DNA from: Paractinoplanes ferrugineus | GTDB lineage: Bacteria > Actinomycetota > Actinomycetes > Mycobacteriales > Micromonosporaceae | Reading direction: 5' to 3' | Assembly (NCBI RefSeq): GCF_016862195.1 | Contig: NZ_BOMM01000046.1 | Span: forward strand, 1-48,213 | DNA length: 48,213 nt | Shown: positions 39,139 to 47,811 of the stretch, in pieces | Position numbering within the stretch: position 1 is the stretch's first letter | How the letters are laid out: every line of letters starts with the position of its first letter | Notes under the pieces: model-generated | What the model saw: the letters and a program-made list of their open reading frames with translations, nothing else | The model's database searches: none | What the model was told of the DNA's origin: nothing | Program-made: the position numbers and the translations under genes

Positions 39139-41067
39139 ATGCTGAGCCCGCTCGAATACCTGGACCTGCTGGCCCGCGAGGCCGCGCCGGTCGAGTTCGA
39201 GCGCCCACTGCTCGCCGCCCGCCAGGCCGGGGCCCCGCCCGACGATCTGGTCGAGCTGGAAAAGATCAAGAGCACCGCATTACGGGTACGGGCGTTGCTC
39301 GCCCGCCGCCGGCGCCGTGAGGAGGAACTGTCCGCCCTCTACGACACCGCGGGTGACCTGGCCGGCCTGCGCGACGTCGACGCGGTGCTGCGGGCCATCG
39401 TGCACCGGGCGCGAAACCTGCTGGGCGCCGACGTCTCCTACCTGACGCTCAACGACCCGGACCGCGGCGACACCTACATGCGGATCACCGACGGTTCGGT
39501 GGCGGCGAGCTTCCAGACCCTGCGGCTGCCGGCCGGGGCCGGGCTGGGCGGTCTGGTCGCGGTCTCCGGGACGCCCTACGCGACCGCCGACTACGGTACG
39601 GATCCGCGGTTCCGCCACACGCCGGAGATCGATTCCGGCGTACGGGACGAGGGCCTGATCGCCATCCTCGGCGTACCCCTGAGATTGGGTTCGGCGGTGA
39701 TCGGCGTCCTGTTCGCCGCCGACCGCACCGAGCGCGCGTTCGCCCGCGAGGAGGTGGCCCTGCTGGGATCGCTGGCGGCCCACGCCGCCATCGCGATCGA
39801 CACCGCCCGGCTGCTCACCGAGACCCGGGCCGCGCTGGCCGAACTGTCCGCCGCCAACACCGTGATCCAGGCCCACAGCGCCTCGGTCGAACGCGCCGCT
39901 TCCGCCCACGACCGGATGACCGCCCTGGTGCTGCGTGGCGGCGGTGTCGAGGACGTCGCCGACGACCTGGTCGACCTGCTCGGCGGCACCCTGCTGGTGC
40001 TGGACGCCGCCGGCCACCGACTCGCCGTGGCGAAGTCCCCCCGATCAGCCGAGCCCGGCGACGGCGTCGCGGTGGAGCCGGCCGACCTCGACGAGGCGGT
40101 GGCCGCTTCACGCAGCGCCGGCCGCAGCGTCGAGCGTGGTGACGCCCATGTGGCGGCGGTGGTGGCCGGCACCGACAACCTGGGCGCCCTCGTCTTCCGG
40201 CCGGCGCGTCCGCTGGCGGGCGCCGACCAGCGGATCCTCGAGCGGGCCGCGCAGATCACCGCCTTGCTGCTGCTGTTCCGGCGCACGGTGGCCGAGGCCG
40301 AGGGCCAGGTGCGCGGCGAGCTGCTGGACGACCTGATCGGCCGACCGGTACGCGACGAGCAGGCGCTCCGCTCGCGGGCCCGCCGGCTCGGTCTCGACCT
40401 GGACACCGCGCACGTGGTGCTGGCCGCGACCGACGGCACCGAGGGCGGCCTGCGCCGGCCGGCGGAGTCGTGGGCTCGCACCTTTGCGGCCGCGCGGGGC
40501 GGCCTGGCGGTGGCCAAGGACGGCCGGCTGGCGATGATCCTGCCCGGCACCGACCCGGCGGCCACGGCTCGCCCCGTGGCCAAGGAGCTGTCCCGGGCGC
40601 TGGGCCACCCGGTCACGGTGGGCGCGGCCGGTCCGGCGGCGTCCCCGGCGGCGATCGGCCCGGCCTACCGCTCGGCCGACTCGTGCGCGACCGCGTTGCT
40701 CGCGCTGGGCCGGGCCGGGGAGGGCGCGAGCCACACCGAGCTGGGTTACGTCGGCCTGCTGCTGGGCGATCAGCGGGCCGTCCCGGCGTTCCTCGCCTCG
40801 ACCATCGGCCCGGTCGTCGACTACGACACCCGGCGCGGCACCGCCCTGATCAAGACGCTCGAGGCGTACTTCGGGTCGGGCGGCAGCCTGTCGCGGGCGG
40901 CTGAGACGCTGCACGTGCACGTCAACACGGTGACCCAGCGACTGGACCGGATCGCCAACCTGCTGGGCGCGGACTGGCAGACTCCGGCCCGCGCCCTCGA
41001 CCTCCAACTGGCCCTGCGGCTGCACCGGCTCAGCGGCCCGCCGGCCACCCCACTCCACGGCTCCTGA
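39139..41067 (+). CDS. GAF-domain PucR/CdaR-type regulator
   Basis: A 642-residue regulator. A GAF domain spans about residues 70-225 (LLGADVSYLTLNDPDRGDTYMR; IAILGVPLRLGSAVIGVLFAADR). A central GAF-like/diguanylate-like region follows, and a C-terminal PucR HTH (LIKTLEAYFGSGGSLSRAAETLHVHVNTVTQRLDRIANLLG) sits near residues 575-620. It lies 11 bp after the dehydrogenase gene, so it likely controls 3-hydroxybutyrate use. ATG 39139 begins the homology; there is no strong ribosome site. Such regulators are often found next to this dehydrogenase. Confidence 0.88.
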   Translation: MLSPLEYLDLLAREAAPVEFERPLLAARQAGAPPDDLVELEKIKSTALRVRALLARRRRREEELSALYDTAGDLAGLRDVDAVLRAIVHRARNLLGADVSYLTLNDPDRGDTYMRITDGSVAASFQTLRLPAGAGLGGLVAVSGTPYATADYGTDPRFRHTPEIDSGVRDEGLIAILGVPLRLGSAVIGVLFAADRTERAFAREEVALLGSLAAHAAIAIDTARLLTETRAALAELSAANTVIQAHSASVERAASAHDRMTALVLRGGGVEDVADDLVDLLGGTLLVLDAAGHRLAVAKSPRSAEPGDGVAVEPADLDEAVAASRSAGRSVERGDAHVAAVVAGTDNLGALVFRPARPLAGADQRILERAAQITALLLLFRRTVAEAEGQVRGELLDDLIGRPVRDEQALRSRARRLGLDLDTAHVVLAATDGTEGGLRRPAESWARTFAAARGGLAVAKDGRLAMILPGTDPAATARPVAKELSRALGHPVTVGAAGPAASPAAIGPAYRSADSCATALLALGRAGEGASHTELGYVGLLLGDQRAVPAFLASTIGPVVDYDTRRGTALIKTLEAYFGSGGSLSRAAETLHVHVNTVTQRLDRIANLLGADWQTPARALDLQLALRLHRLSGPPATPLHGS

Positions 41068-41077
41068 GGGGAAAGAC

Positions 41078-41884
41078 ATGCGGGAATTCGACGTCCCGGT
41101 CGACGGCGGATCGCTGCGGGTGCTGGACTGGCCGGGCGACGGCCCGGCGGTCATCGCCGCGCACGGCATCACCGCCAACGCGCTGTCCTGGGCCGCCGTC
41201 GCCCGCGAGCTTGACGGAGCCGTACACCTGCTGGCTCCTGATCTTCGGGGCCGGGCCCGCAGTGCCGGCATCACCGGGCCGTTCGGCATGGCCGCGCACG
41301 CGGCTGACGTCGTCGCGGTCGCCGATCACCTCGGGCTGGACCGGGTCGGGCTGGTCGGGCACTCGATGGGCGGCTTCGTGGTGACCGAGACCGTCAAGCG
41401 GCACCCGGACCGGGTCTCGGGCGTGCTGCTGGTCGACGGCGGGCTGCCCCTGCCGCTGCCGCCCGGCCTCGACGTCGACACCGCGCTGCTGGCCACGATC
41501 GGCCCGGCCATGCGCCGCCTGTCGATGACGTTCGCGTCGGAGCCGGAGTACCTCGCCTACTTCCGGGCCAATCCGGCACTCGGCGACCATTGGTCCGACG
41601 ACATCGCCGATTACGTCCGCCGCGACTTCACCGGAACCGGCTCGTCATGCCGACTGGAAGCCGTCCGGGCGGACGCCCGCGACATGCTGACCGCACCCGC
41701 CCCGGCGCCGTTCCCGCTGCTCGGCGCCCCACGTGGCCTGCAGGACGAGGAAACCGGCATGTACCCCGGCGCGACGCTCGAGGCGGCCGGGGCCGAGGTC
41801 GTCCCCGACGTGAACCACTACACGATCCTGCTCGGCAAGGGTGCCGCCACGGTCGCCGCCCGGATTCGCGCCACCCTCATCTGA
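41078..41884 (+). CDS. alpha/beta hydrolase
   Basis: A 268-residue alpha/beta-hydrolase. AAHGITANALSW forms the oxyanion hole region, GHSMGG (near residue 94) is the nucleophile elbow, a lid region follows, and the catalytic His is in DVNHYTILLG near the end. GAGGGGAAAG just before ATG 41078 is a strong ribosome site. It is 10 bp after the regulator and probably on its transcript; it may release hydroxy acids from esters, but the substrate is unproven. Confidence 0.87.
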   Translation: MREFDVPVDGGSLRVLDWPGDGPAVIAAHGITANALSWAAVARELDGAVHLLAPDLRGRARSAGITGPFGMAAHAADVVAVADHLGLDRVGLVGHSMGGFVVTETVKRHPDRVSGVLLVDGGLPLPLPPGLDVDTALLATIGPAMRRLSMTFASEPEYLAYFRANPALGDHWSDDIADYVRRDFTGTGSSCRLEAVRADARDMLTAPAPAPFPLLGAPRGLQDEETGMYPGATLEAAGAEVVPDVNHYTILLGKGAATVAARIRATLI

Positions 41885-41919
41885 GAGCCTGGTGAACAAG
41901 GGTCTCAGGTCAGCGGCGG

Positions 41920-41938
41920 CCGACGTCCACGACGTCGG
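41920..41938. terminator. hairpin after hydrolase gene
   Basis: CCGACGTC and GACGTCGG pair perfectly around CAC, 35 bases past the hydrolase stop, without a T run. A plausible end of the 38.4-41.9 kb transcript. The remaining stretch to 42100 holds no recognisable gene. Confidence 0.5.
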
Positions 41939-42100
41939 TGTGATGGAGCATCGATCACTCTTCACGGGACAGAGGGTGTGGGCGACGAGGGAGGAGCCGC
42001 GCGGGCCGCTGCTCAGTGATATCGGGTTCGGGTCGATCTGGGGAGTGAGTTCTGGCTAGGGCTGGGTGTGTTGTGAGCTGCGGTGAAGGTGGGTTCGGGG

Positions 42101-43729
42101 ATGGCGACAGCGGCAGTGACGGGCGGGCGTAAGCGGGGTCGCTCCTGGGGTGATCTGCCGGTGCTGGCGAAGGTCATGTCCGCGGTGTTCGTCGCCGCCC
42201 TCGCCGCCGCGGTCGCGGGCGGGATGGGGATCGTCAAACTCGCCGACGTTGACGCTGTCGGGGGTGGGATCTACGAACGCAACCTGGTGCCGATGAATCT
42301 GCTGGCGCAGGTCGATGGTGACTCGAACGAGGTCCGGGCGACCATCCTGCGGCACGTGATCAGCACCAACCCTGCCAACATGCAAGCACGCGACAAGGAG
42401 ATCACCGAGTTTCGCAGCCACCTCGACGGGTTGTGGACTCAGTACACGGCGATCCCGGGCACCGCCGATGAGCAGGCCTTGCGGGAGCAGTTCGAGACGG
42501 CGTTGGCCGGCATGTACAAGGTGGCCGACGAAGATATTCTGCCGCTGAGCCGGGCGCAAAAGAACGCGCAGGCTGCCACGGCCGAGAACGACCGGTTCGA
42601 TCCTGCGTTCGACAAGGTGAGCGCGGCGTTGACCGCGCTGAACGAGATGGAGACGGCGCAGGCCTCCGCGTCCGCTGATCAGGCGCAGACGACGTTTCTG
42701 AACGCCCGCATCCTGCTGATCCTGATCCTGGTCATCGGTCTGACGCTGGCCATGGCCGTGGGGGTGTACGTGGGGCGGTCGATCAGTAAGCCGCTGAGCC
42801 GGGTCGTGGCGGTGCTGCGCCGGGTCGAACAGGGAGACCTGACCGCGGCGGCCGACGTGCGCAGCGGCGACGAGGTGGGCCAGCTCGGTACCGCGCTGAA
42901 CGCCACCAACGCCCGGCTGCGGGAGATCATCGGCGGGCGGATGTCGCAGACCGCGGTCAGTCTGTCCGCGGCGGCGGAGGAGCTGTCGGCGGTCGCCGCG
43001 CAGTTGCAGGCCGGTGCGGCCGACGCGTCGTCGCGGGCTGGTTCGGCGTCGCATGCCTCGGAGGAGGTCAACGCCGGGGTGCAGACCATCGCCGCCGGCG
43101 CCGAGCAGATGAGCGCGTCGATCGGTGAGATCGCTGCCAACGCGGGGCAGGCGGCGCACGTCGCCCAGACGGGCATGGCCGTCGCCGAACGCACCACCGC
43201 CCAGGTCGCCGAGCTGGGTGCCGCCAGCGCGGAGATCGGTGACGTGGTCAAGCTGATCACCAGCATCGCGGAGCAGACGAACCTGCTCGCTCTGAACGCC
43301 ACCATCGAAGCCGCCCGTGCGGGGGAGCTCGGTAAGGGCTTCGCCGTCGTCGCCGGGGAGGTCAAGGAACTGTCGCAGCAGACCGCGAAGGCAACCGAGG
43401 AGATCACCGCCCGGATCGGCGCGATCCAGGGCTCCAGCAGCGCCGCGGCCGTCGCGATCGGCGAGATCACCGACGTGATCCGACAGATCGGCGACTACAC
43501 CACCACGATCGCCTCCGCGGTCGAGGAACAGACCGCCACCACGGCGGAGATGAGCCGATCAGTGGCCGATGCCGCCACCAACAGCGGCGACGTGGCTCGG
43601 ACCGTGTCCGGCGTCGCTGCCGGAGCCGCCACGACCGCGGACGGTGCTAGAGCCACCCAGCAGGCCGCCACCGAGCTGTCCCGTCTGGCCAGCGACCTCA
43701 CCGCCGTCGTCGGCAGCTTCCGCCACTAA
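42101..43729 (+). CDS. methyl-accepting chemotaxis protein
   Basis: A 542-residue chemoreceptor. Membrane segment 1 is at about residues 22-45 and segment 2 at about 205-230; between them lies a helical four-helix-bundle ligand domain (about 160 residues). HAMP (GRSISKPLSRVVAVLRRVEQGDLTAAA) follows, then the signalling domain with the hairpin tip EQTNLLALNATIEAARAGELGKGFAVVAGEVKELS. No tail docking peptide is seen. ATG 42101 has GAAGG eleven bases upstream; GTG 42083 is possible. No other chemotaxis gene is nearby. Confidence 0.93.
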   Translation: MATAAVTGGRKRGRSWGDLPVLAKVMSAVFVAALAAAVAGGMGIVKLADVDAVGGGIYERNLVPMNLLAQVDGDSNEVRATILRHVISTNPANMQARDKEITEFRSHLDGLWTQYTAIPGTADEQALREQFETALAGMYKVADEDILPLSRAQKNAQAATAENDRFDPAFDKVSAALTALNEMETAQASASADQAQTTFLNARILLILILVIGLTLAMAVGVYVGRSISKPLSRVVAVLRRVEQGDLTAAADVRSGDEVGQLGTALNATNARLREIIGGRMSQTAVSLSAAAEELSAVAAQLQAGAADASSRAGSASHASEEVNAGVQTIAAGAEQMSASIGEIAANAGQAAHVAQTGMAVAERTTAQVAELGAASAEIGDVVKLITSIAEQTNLLALNATIEAARAGELGKGFAVVAGEVKELSQQTAKATEEITARIGAIQGSSSAAAVAIGEITDVIRQIGDYTTTIASAVEEQTATTAEMSRSVADAATNSGDVARTVSGVAAGAATTADGARATQQAATELSRLASDLTAVVGSFRH

Positions 43730-44038
43730 CTCACTACGCAGACGCCACGATGAACGAGATCGATACACCGTGGTGACCCGCCGCGCCCGTGTGCCGGCTT
43801 CCGGCAGCCGATTCACCCAGCCGTGAATGCTGATAGCGATCTCGGTGTGCTGCGCCATCAACGCGTTGTTCCGGCCGGCGGCCTCGGATGCGCCCGCGGG
43901 GCGGGTCCTGAACGACCTTGACACGGCCGCGTTGTCACGGCCGCGGCAAGCCCGGGCCGCGGCGCTGAAACGCTTTTTACCAGACTCTGAGTATTCACAC
44001 TCATCCGCCTGGCCGGCTCGGCGGAAAGGATGTCCGCC
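43730..44038. other. intergenic, nothing coding recognised
   Basis: The 309-base gap between the chemoreceptor and the next gene holds a direct repeat of ACGGCCGCG (43924-43950) flanked by TGACA/TGTCA. A small GAGT/ACTC inverted repeat (about 43989-44002) lies just before the next gene. I see no gene or clear promoter. Confidence 0.4.
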
Positions 44039-44332
44039 ATGGACATCAACGCGCAGCCGAAGGTCACTACCGCGTTCTACGCGCAGGCGGCCGCCTCGTT
44101 CGTGATCTCCCTGCTGGCCCTGGCCGCCGGCATCTTCTACCTGCCGGTGGGCGGCTGGATCCGCAGCTTCCTGGCGATCGGCCTGCTCTACGTGGTCACG
44201 TCGTCCTTCACCCTGGCCAAGTGCATCCGCGACGCCCAGGACGCCGGCACCGTCGTCCGCCGCGTCGACCAGGCCCGCATCGACAAACTGATAGCCGAAC
44301 ACAACCCGTTCAAGGACAACGCGGCCGTCTAG
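44039..44332 (+). CDS. YiaA/YiaB family inner-membrane protein
   Basis: A 97-residue protein with two membrane segments (AFYAQAAASFVISLLALAAGIFYL and WIRSFLAIGLLYVVTSSFTLAKCIRD) matching the YiaAB two-helix family. ATG 44039 has AAGGA eight bases upstream and is preferred to ATG 44030, which touches that site. The C-terminal tail is charged and cytoplasmic. Function is unknown across the family. Its 3' end overlaps the convergent truncated methyltransferase by 23 bases. Confidence 0.85.
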   Translation: MDINAQPKVTTAFYAQAAASFVISLLALAAGIFYLPVGGWIRSFLAIGLLYVVTSSFTLAKCIRDAQDAGTVVRRVDQARIDKLIAEHNPFKDNAAV

Positions 44333-44666
44333 CCAGCACATGGAAGACGTGCCAGCTTGTTCCGCCGTACGCCGGGCCCTCGCCGTCCTCCTCGTCCAGC
44401 CGCACCAGCTCCAGGCCGTCGACGAGGGTCCGCACCGCCCGCTCGGACACGAACGTCTCCCCCGGTGTCCCGGCCCATTCGTCCCGGTCACCGAGCAGGT
44501 CGACGGCGAGCCAGCCACCCGGTGCGAGGCATTCCCGGATCAGCCGCCAGACCCGCTCGAAGTCGGCCGGCGCCAGATATTGCAGCGAATATCCGGAGTG
44601 GACCAGGCCGGCCTCCGGCAGCCGGTCGTTGTAGGCCGTCCAGTGCTCGCCGTCGCGTGTCCTCAC
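44310..44666 (-). pseudogene. N-terminally truncated SAM methyltransferase
   Basis: A 118-residue reading frame from GTG 44666 encodes only the second half of a class I methyltransferase (SLQYLAPADFERVWRLIRECLAPGGWLAVDLLGDRDEW, then WHVFHVLARR). Motif I, which binds SAM, is missing; full-length relatives have about 80 more residues before HWTAYNDRLP. The GTG overlaps the citrate synthase stop (GTGA at 44663-44666), so translation could still occur. I call it a truncated gene, with a small chance that it is expressed and has another use. Confidence 0.65.
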
Positions 44667-45778
44667 CCGGCCATTGTCCGCTTGACCGCCGCGTCCCAGC
44701 CCGGCAGTTCCGTCGCGGAGCGCGCCGGCGGGCCGACGTAATCGGCCGACGGCCGGATGATCTTCGCCAGCCGCTTCTGCTCCAGGATGTGGGCGCTCCA
44801 CCCGGCCGTACGGGCGCAGGTGAACATCGACGCGAACAGCTCCGCCGGCACGCCCGCGAAGTCGAGGACCACCGCCGCCCAATACTCCACGTTGGTCTCC
44901 AGCACCCGGTCGGGCTTGCGCTCGCGCAGTTCCGCCAGCGCCGCCTTCTCCAGCTCCAGCGCCACCTCGTAACGCGGGGCCGCCAACTCCTGGGCCGCGG
45001 CACGCAGGATCGCCGCCCGCGGATCCTCGGCCCGGTAGACGGCGTGCCCGAAGCCCATCAGCCGTTTGCCGCCGTCGAGGAGGCCCCGCACGTACGCGCG
45101 TGGGTCGGCGCCGCGCTCCACGTCCTCGATCATGCTCAGGGCCCGCGCCGGAGCCCCGCCGTGCAGCGGGCCGGACAGCGCGGCCACCGCGGCGGAGAGG
45201 CAGGCCGGCACGTCGGCGCCGGTGCTGGCGACCACCCGGGCGGTGAACGTGGACGCGTTCATCCCGTGTTCGGCGGCGCAGATCCAGTAGCGGTCGATCG
45301 CCGCCACGTGCCGCGGGTCGGGGTCGCCCTGCCAGCGCAGCATGAACCGCTCGGTGGCGGTGCCGCCGCCGTCGACGATGCGCTGCGGCACCACCGGCCG
45401 ACCCGTTCCGCGGGCCGACTGGGCCACGTACGACAGCATCGTCACCGACACCCGGGCGAGGTCGTCGCGGGCCTGCTCATGGTCGATGTCGATGAGCGGC
45501 CGCAGGCCCCAGTGGGGCGCCAGCATCGTGACCGCCGCCTGTACGTCGACGCGGGTGTCCCCCGACCGCACCGGCACGGGCAGCGCCTCGGCCGGCGGCA
45601 GCGGCCGGGTCAGGTCGCCGTCCGCCAGCAGGCCCCACACCTCGGCGAAGGTGACCTGCCCGGCCAGCTCGCGCACGTCCACGCCGCGGTAGCGCAGCGA
45701 CCCGCCGTCCCGGTCCGGCTCGGCGATCTCGGTGTCGAACGCGACGACACCGGCAAGTCCTGGGTTGACAGTCAGCAT
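44663..45778 (-). CDS. citrate synthase/2-methylcitrate synthase family
   Basis: A 371-residue type of actinobacterial citrate synthase 2. Active-site elements are LSGPLHGGAPARAL (His), GFGHAVYRAEDPRA (His) and ETNVEYWAAVVLDFAGVP, where the usual Asp of NVDF is Glu, as in close actinobacterial homologues as I recall. SMFTCARTAGWSAHILEQ completes the site. It condenses acetyl- or propionyl-CoA with oxaloacetate. ATG 45778 starts the homology. It is divergent from a second citrate synthase carrying a DNA-binding domain. Confidence 0.9.
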   Translation of the reverse strand: MLTVNPGLAGVVAFDTEIAEPDRDGGSLRYRGVDVRELAGQVTFAEVWGLLADGDLTRPLPPAEALPVPVRSGDTRVDVQAAVTMLAPHWGLRPLIDIDHEQARDDLARVSVTMLSYVAQSARGTGRPVVPQRIVDGGGTATERFMLRWQGDPDPRHVAAIDRYWICAAEHGMNASTFTARVVASTGADVPACLSAAVAALSGPLHGGAPARALSMIEDVERGADPRAYVRGLLDGGKRLMGFGHAVYRAEDPRAAILRAAAQELAAPRYEVALELEKAALAELRERKPDRVLETNVEYWAAVVLDFAGVPAELFASMFTCARTAGWSAHILEQKRLAKIIRPSADYVGPPARSATELPGWDAAVKRTMAG

Positions 45779-45801
45779 CCACCCACGATGTGGAGGACGA
45801 C

Positions 45802-45846
45802 ATGTTGACGTCAACATTGACGCGATCAACATGAGAGCATCAACAC
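45802..45846. promoter_or_regulatory. palindrome plus half sites between divergent citrate synthases
   Basis: A perfect 16-bp palindrome, ATGTTGACGTCAACAT (45802-45817), is followed by half sites TCAACATG (45826-45833) and ATCAACAC (45839-45846), the last touching the start codon at 45847. The dense array in a 68-bp divergent gap is best read as an operator, plausibly for the HTH domain encoded right after it. Confidence 0.75.
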
Positions 45847-47082
45847 ATGGAGCCCCACCTGCTGACCACCGACCAGGTCGCCGAACGACTCGGGGTCAAA
45901 CCCGCGACCGTGTACGCCTACGTCAGCCGGGGAATGCTCACCAGCCGCCGCAACGCCGACGGCAAGGGCAGCCTGTTCGAGAAGCCGGAGGTGGACGCTT
46001 TCGTGGCCGGGCGGCGCCGGACCACGACTCCCGGCATCCGGACCGGCCTCACCCTGATCGAGGACGGGCGGCTCTTCTACCGCGGCCACGACGCGTGCGA
46101 ACTGGCCCGTACGGCGAGTTTCGAGTCGGTCGTCACCCTGCTGTGGACCGGCGAGCTGACCCACGCCGCCCTGGAACCGCAGCCGGAGCTGCTCGAGCTG
46201 GCGACCCGGGCGGTCGCGGTGCTGCCGTCCACCGCCCGCCTGACCGACCGGCTGCGGGTGATCGTGGCCGCGACCGCCGCCGCCGACCCGCTCCGTTTCG
46301 ACACCTCCCCGCCCGCCGTGGTGGCCACCGGCCGCGCGATGCTGGCCACCATGCCGGCCGCCTTCGGCACGACCGGCGGCATCCGACCGGCGGGCCTGGC
46401 CGCCACCCTCTGGCCCGCCCTGACCGCTTCGGACGGCCTGACCGCGCCGAACGGCGGGGCCGCTGCGGATCGCGGGGCCGGGCCGGCGGGCGGCACCGGG
46501 TCGGACAGCGGGGCCGAGCTGCTCAACGCCGCTCTGGTCCTTCTCGCCGATCACGACATGGCGGCCTCGACCCTGGCCGCCCGGGTGGCCGCCTCGACCC
46601 GGGCCAACCCGTACGCCGTGGTCAGCGCCGGCCTGGCGGCCCTCGACGGGCCCTTCCACGGCGCGGCGAGCGGACTCGTGCACGCCATGCTCCGGGAAGC
46701 GCTGGCCGCCGAAGACCCGATCGCCTCGCTCACCGACCGGCAGCGGGCCGGCCGGCCGATCCCCGGTTTCGGGCACACGCTCTACCCCGACGGCGACCCG
46801 CGCGCCACGACCCTGCTGGCGATGATCGGGGACGGGCCGGTGCGGGAGACGGCCGAGCGCCTCGTCGAAGCGATGCGCACCCGGTCCGGCGTACACCCGA
46901 ACGTCGATTTCCCCCTCGCGGTGCTCGCGCTGACCCACGGCATGCCGGCCGAGGCCGGCGAGGCCGTCTTCGCGGTCGGGCGCACGGCGGGGTGGTTGGC
47001 TCACGCGCTTGAGGAGTACGCCGACAAGCCGCTCCGTTTCCGCCCGTCCGGCCTCTACGACGGCCGTCCGCCGGGGCCGTGA
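45847..47082 (+). CDS. citrate synthase with N-terminal MerR/excisionase-type HTH domain
   Basis: A 411-residue fusion. Residues 1-58 form a DNA-binding domain (LLTTDQVAERLGVKPATVYAYVSRGMLTSRR, then FEKPEVDAFVAGRR) like excisionase/MerR HTH. The rest is a citrate synthase: LFYRGHDACELA, FHGAASG (His near 271), GFGHTLYPDGDPRA (His near 309), NVDFPLAVLAL (Asp near 355) and GRTAGWLAHALEEY. Catalytic residues look intact, and a Gly/Ala-rich insert lies near residues 200-220. The family is known by annotation in actinobacteria; its role as a regulator, enzyme or both is not known to me. Confidence 0.88.
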   Translation: MEPHLLTTDQVAERLGVKPATVYAYVSRGMLTSRRNADGKGSLFEKPEVDAFVAGRRRTTTPGIRTGLTLIEDGRLFYRGHDACELARTASFESVVTLLWTGELTHAALEPQPELLELATRAVAVLPSTARLTDRLRVIVAATAAADPLRFDTSPPAVVATGRAMLATMPAAFGTTGGIRPAGLAATLWPALTASDGLTAPNGGAAADRGAGPAGGTGSDSGAELLNAALVLLADHDMAASTLAARVAASTRANPYAVVSAGLAALDGPFHGAASGLVHAMLREALAAEDPIASLTDRQRAGRPIPGFGHTLYPDGDPRATTLLAMIGDGPVRETAERLVEAMRTRSGVHPNVDFPLAVLALTHGMPAEAGEAVFAVGRTAGWLAHALEEYADKPLRFRPSGLYDGRPPGP

Positions 47083-47136
47083 CCGGGCGATTTGCCGTTT
47101 CGGCAACGAAAGTCGGCGGAGCGGCCGGGAAACCGC

Positions 47137-47757
47137 ATGCTGAACGGCATGAGCGACGAGCAAGCGTGGGACGCCCGGTACTCCGAGGAGAACCGGATCT
47201 GGAGCGGCAAGCCGAACGTCGAGCTGGTGGCGGAGGTGTCCGACCTGCCACCGGGACGCGCCCTGGACCTGGGCTGCGGAGAGGGCGCCGACGCGGTCTG
47301 GCTGGCCGGGCGGGGCTGGCAGGTGACCGCTGTCGACCTGTCCGGGGTGGCCCTGAAACGGGCCGCCAAGCACGCGGCGGACGCCGGCGTGACCGTCGAC
47401 TTCCAGCAGCACGATCTCGAGAAGACGTTCCCGGCCGGCGAGTACGACCTGGTTTCCGCCCAGTTCCTGCACTTCTGGGCGGATTTCGACCGGGAGAAGA
47501 TCCTGCGGCGCGCGGCGGAGTCGGTCGCCCCCGGCGGCGTGCTGCTGATCGAGGGACACATGGATCACGGTCCGTTCAAGCACGACGGCCACCCGGAGAT
47601 CCACTTCCCCACCCCGCCGGAGCTGATCGCCGCCCTGAACCTCGGCGACTCCTGGGCGGTGCTGAAGGCCACGACTCATCCCCGCCAGCAGAAGGGACCC
47701 GACGGTGACGTGATCGAGCGGACCGACAGCACCGTGAAGTTGCGACGCACGGCGTGA
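47137..47757 (+). CDS. class I SAM-dependent methyltransferase
   Basis: A 206-residue methyltransferase related to thiopurine/tellurite-type enzymes. The N-terminus has AWDARYSEENRIWSGKPN, motif I is ALDLGCGEGADAVWLA, the acidic strand end is TAVDLS, and FDREKILRRAAESVAPGGVLLIEGH is the post-motif. ATG 47137 has GGGA six bases upstream; ATG 47149 is the alternative. Substrate unknown. It follows the HTH-citrate synthase by 54 bp and could be cotranscribed. Confidence 0.85.
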   Translation: MLNGMSDEQAWDARYSEENRIWSGKPNVELVAEVSDLPPGRALDLGCGEGADAVWLAGRGWQVTAVDLSGVALKRAAKHAADAGVTVDFQQHDLEKTFPAGEYDLVSAQFLHFWADFDREKILRRAAESVAPGGVLLIEGHMDHGPFKHDGHPEIHFPTPPELIAALNLGDSWAVLKATTHPRQQKGPDGDVIERTDSTVKLRRTA

Positions 47758-47811
47758 CCTGCCTGGTTCCCGGGGTGCGGGATTCGGTTCGCAGCGGAGC
47801 CGGACGCAGCC

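Noticed and set aside
41841..42059. Short open frame between the hydrolase and the chemoreceptor
   Set aside because: No ribosome site, no recognisable product and weak codon bias; it overlaps the hydrolase end.
43920..43955. ACGGCCGCG repeats as an attachment site or transposon end
   Set aside because: Too short and GC-rich to be distinctive; no integrase, transposase or target duplication nearby.
43559..44518. Long minus-strand open frame over the chemoreceptor end and YiaA-type gene
   Set aside because: Antisense to two well-supported genes; no domain recognised, though a short stretch near 43790-43870 looked protein-like.
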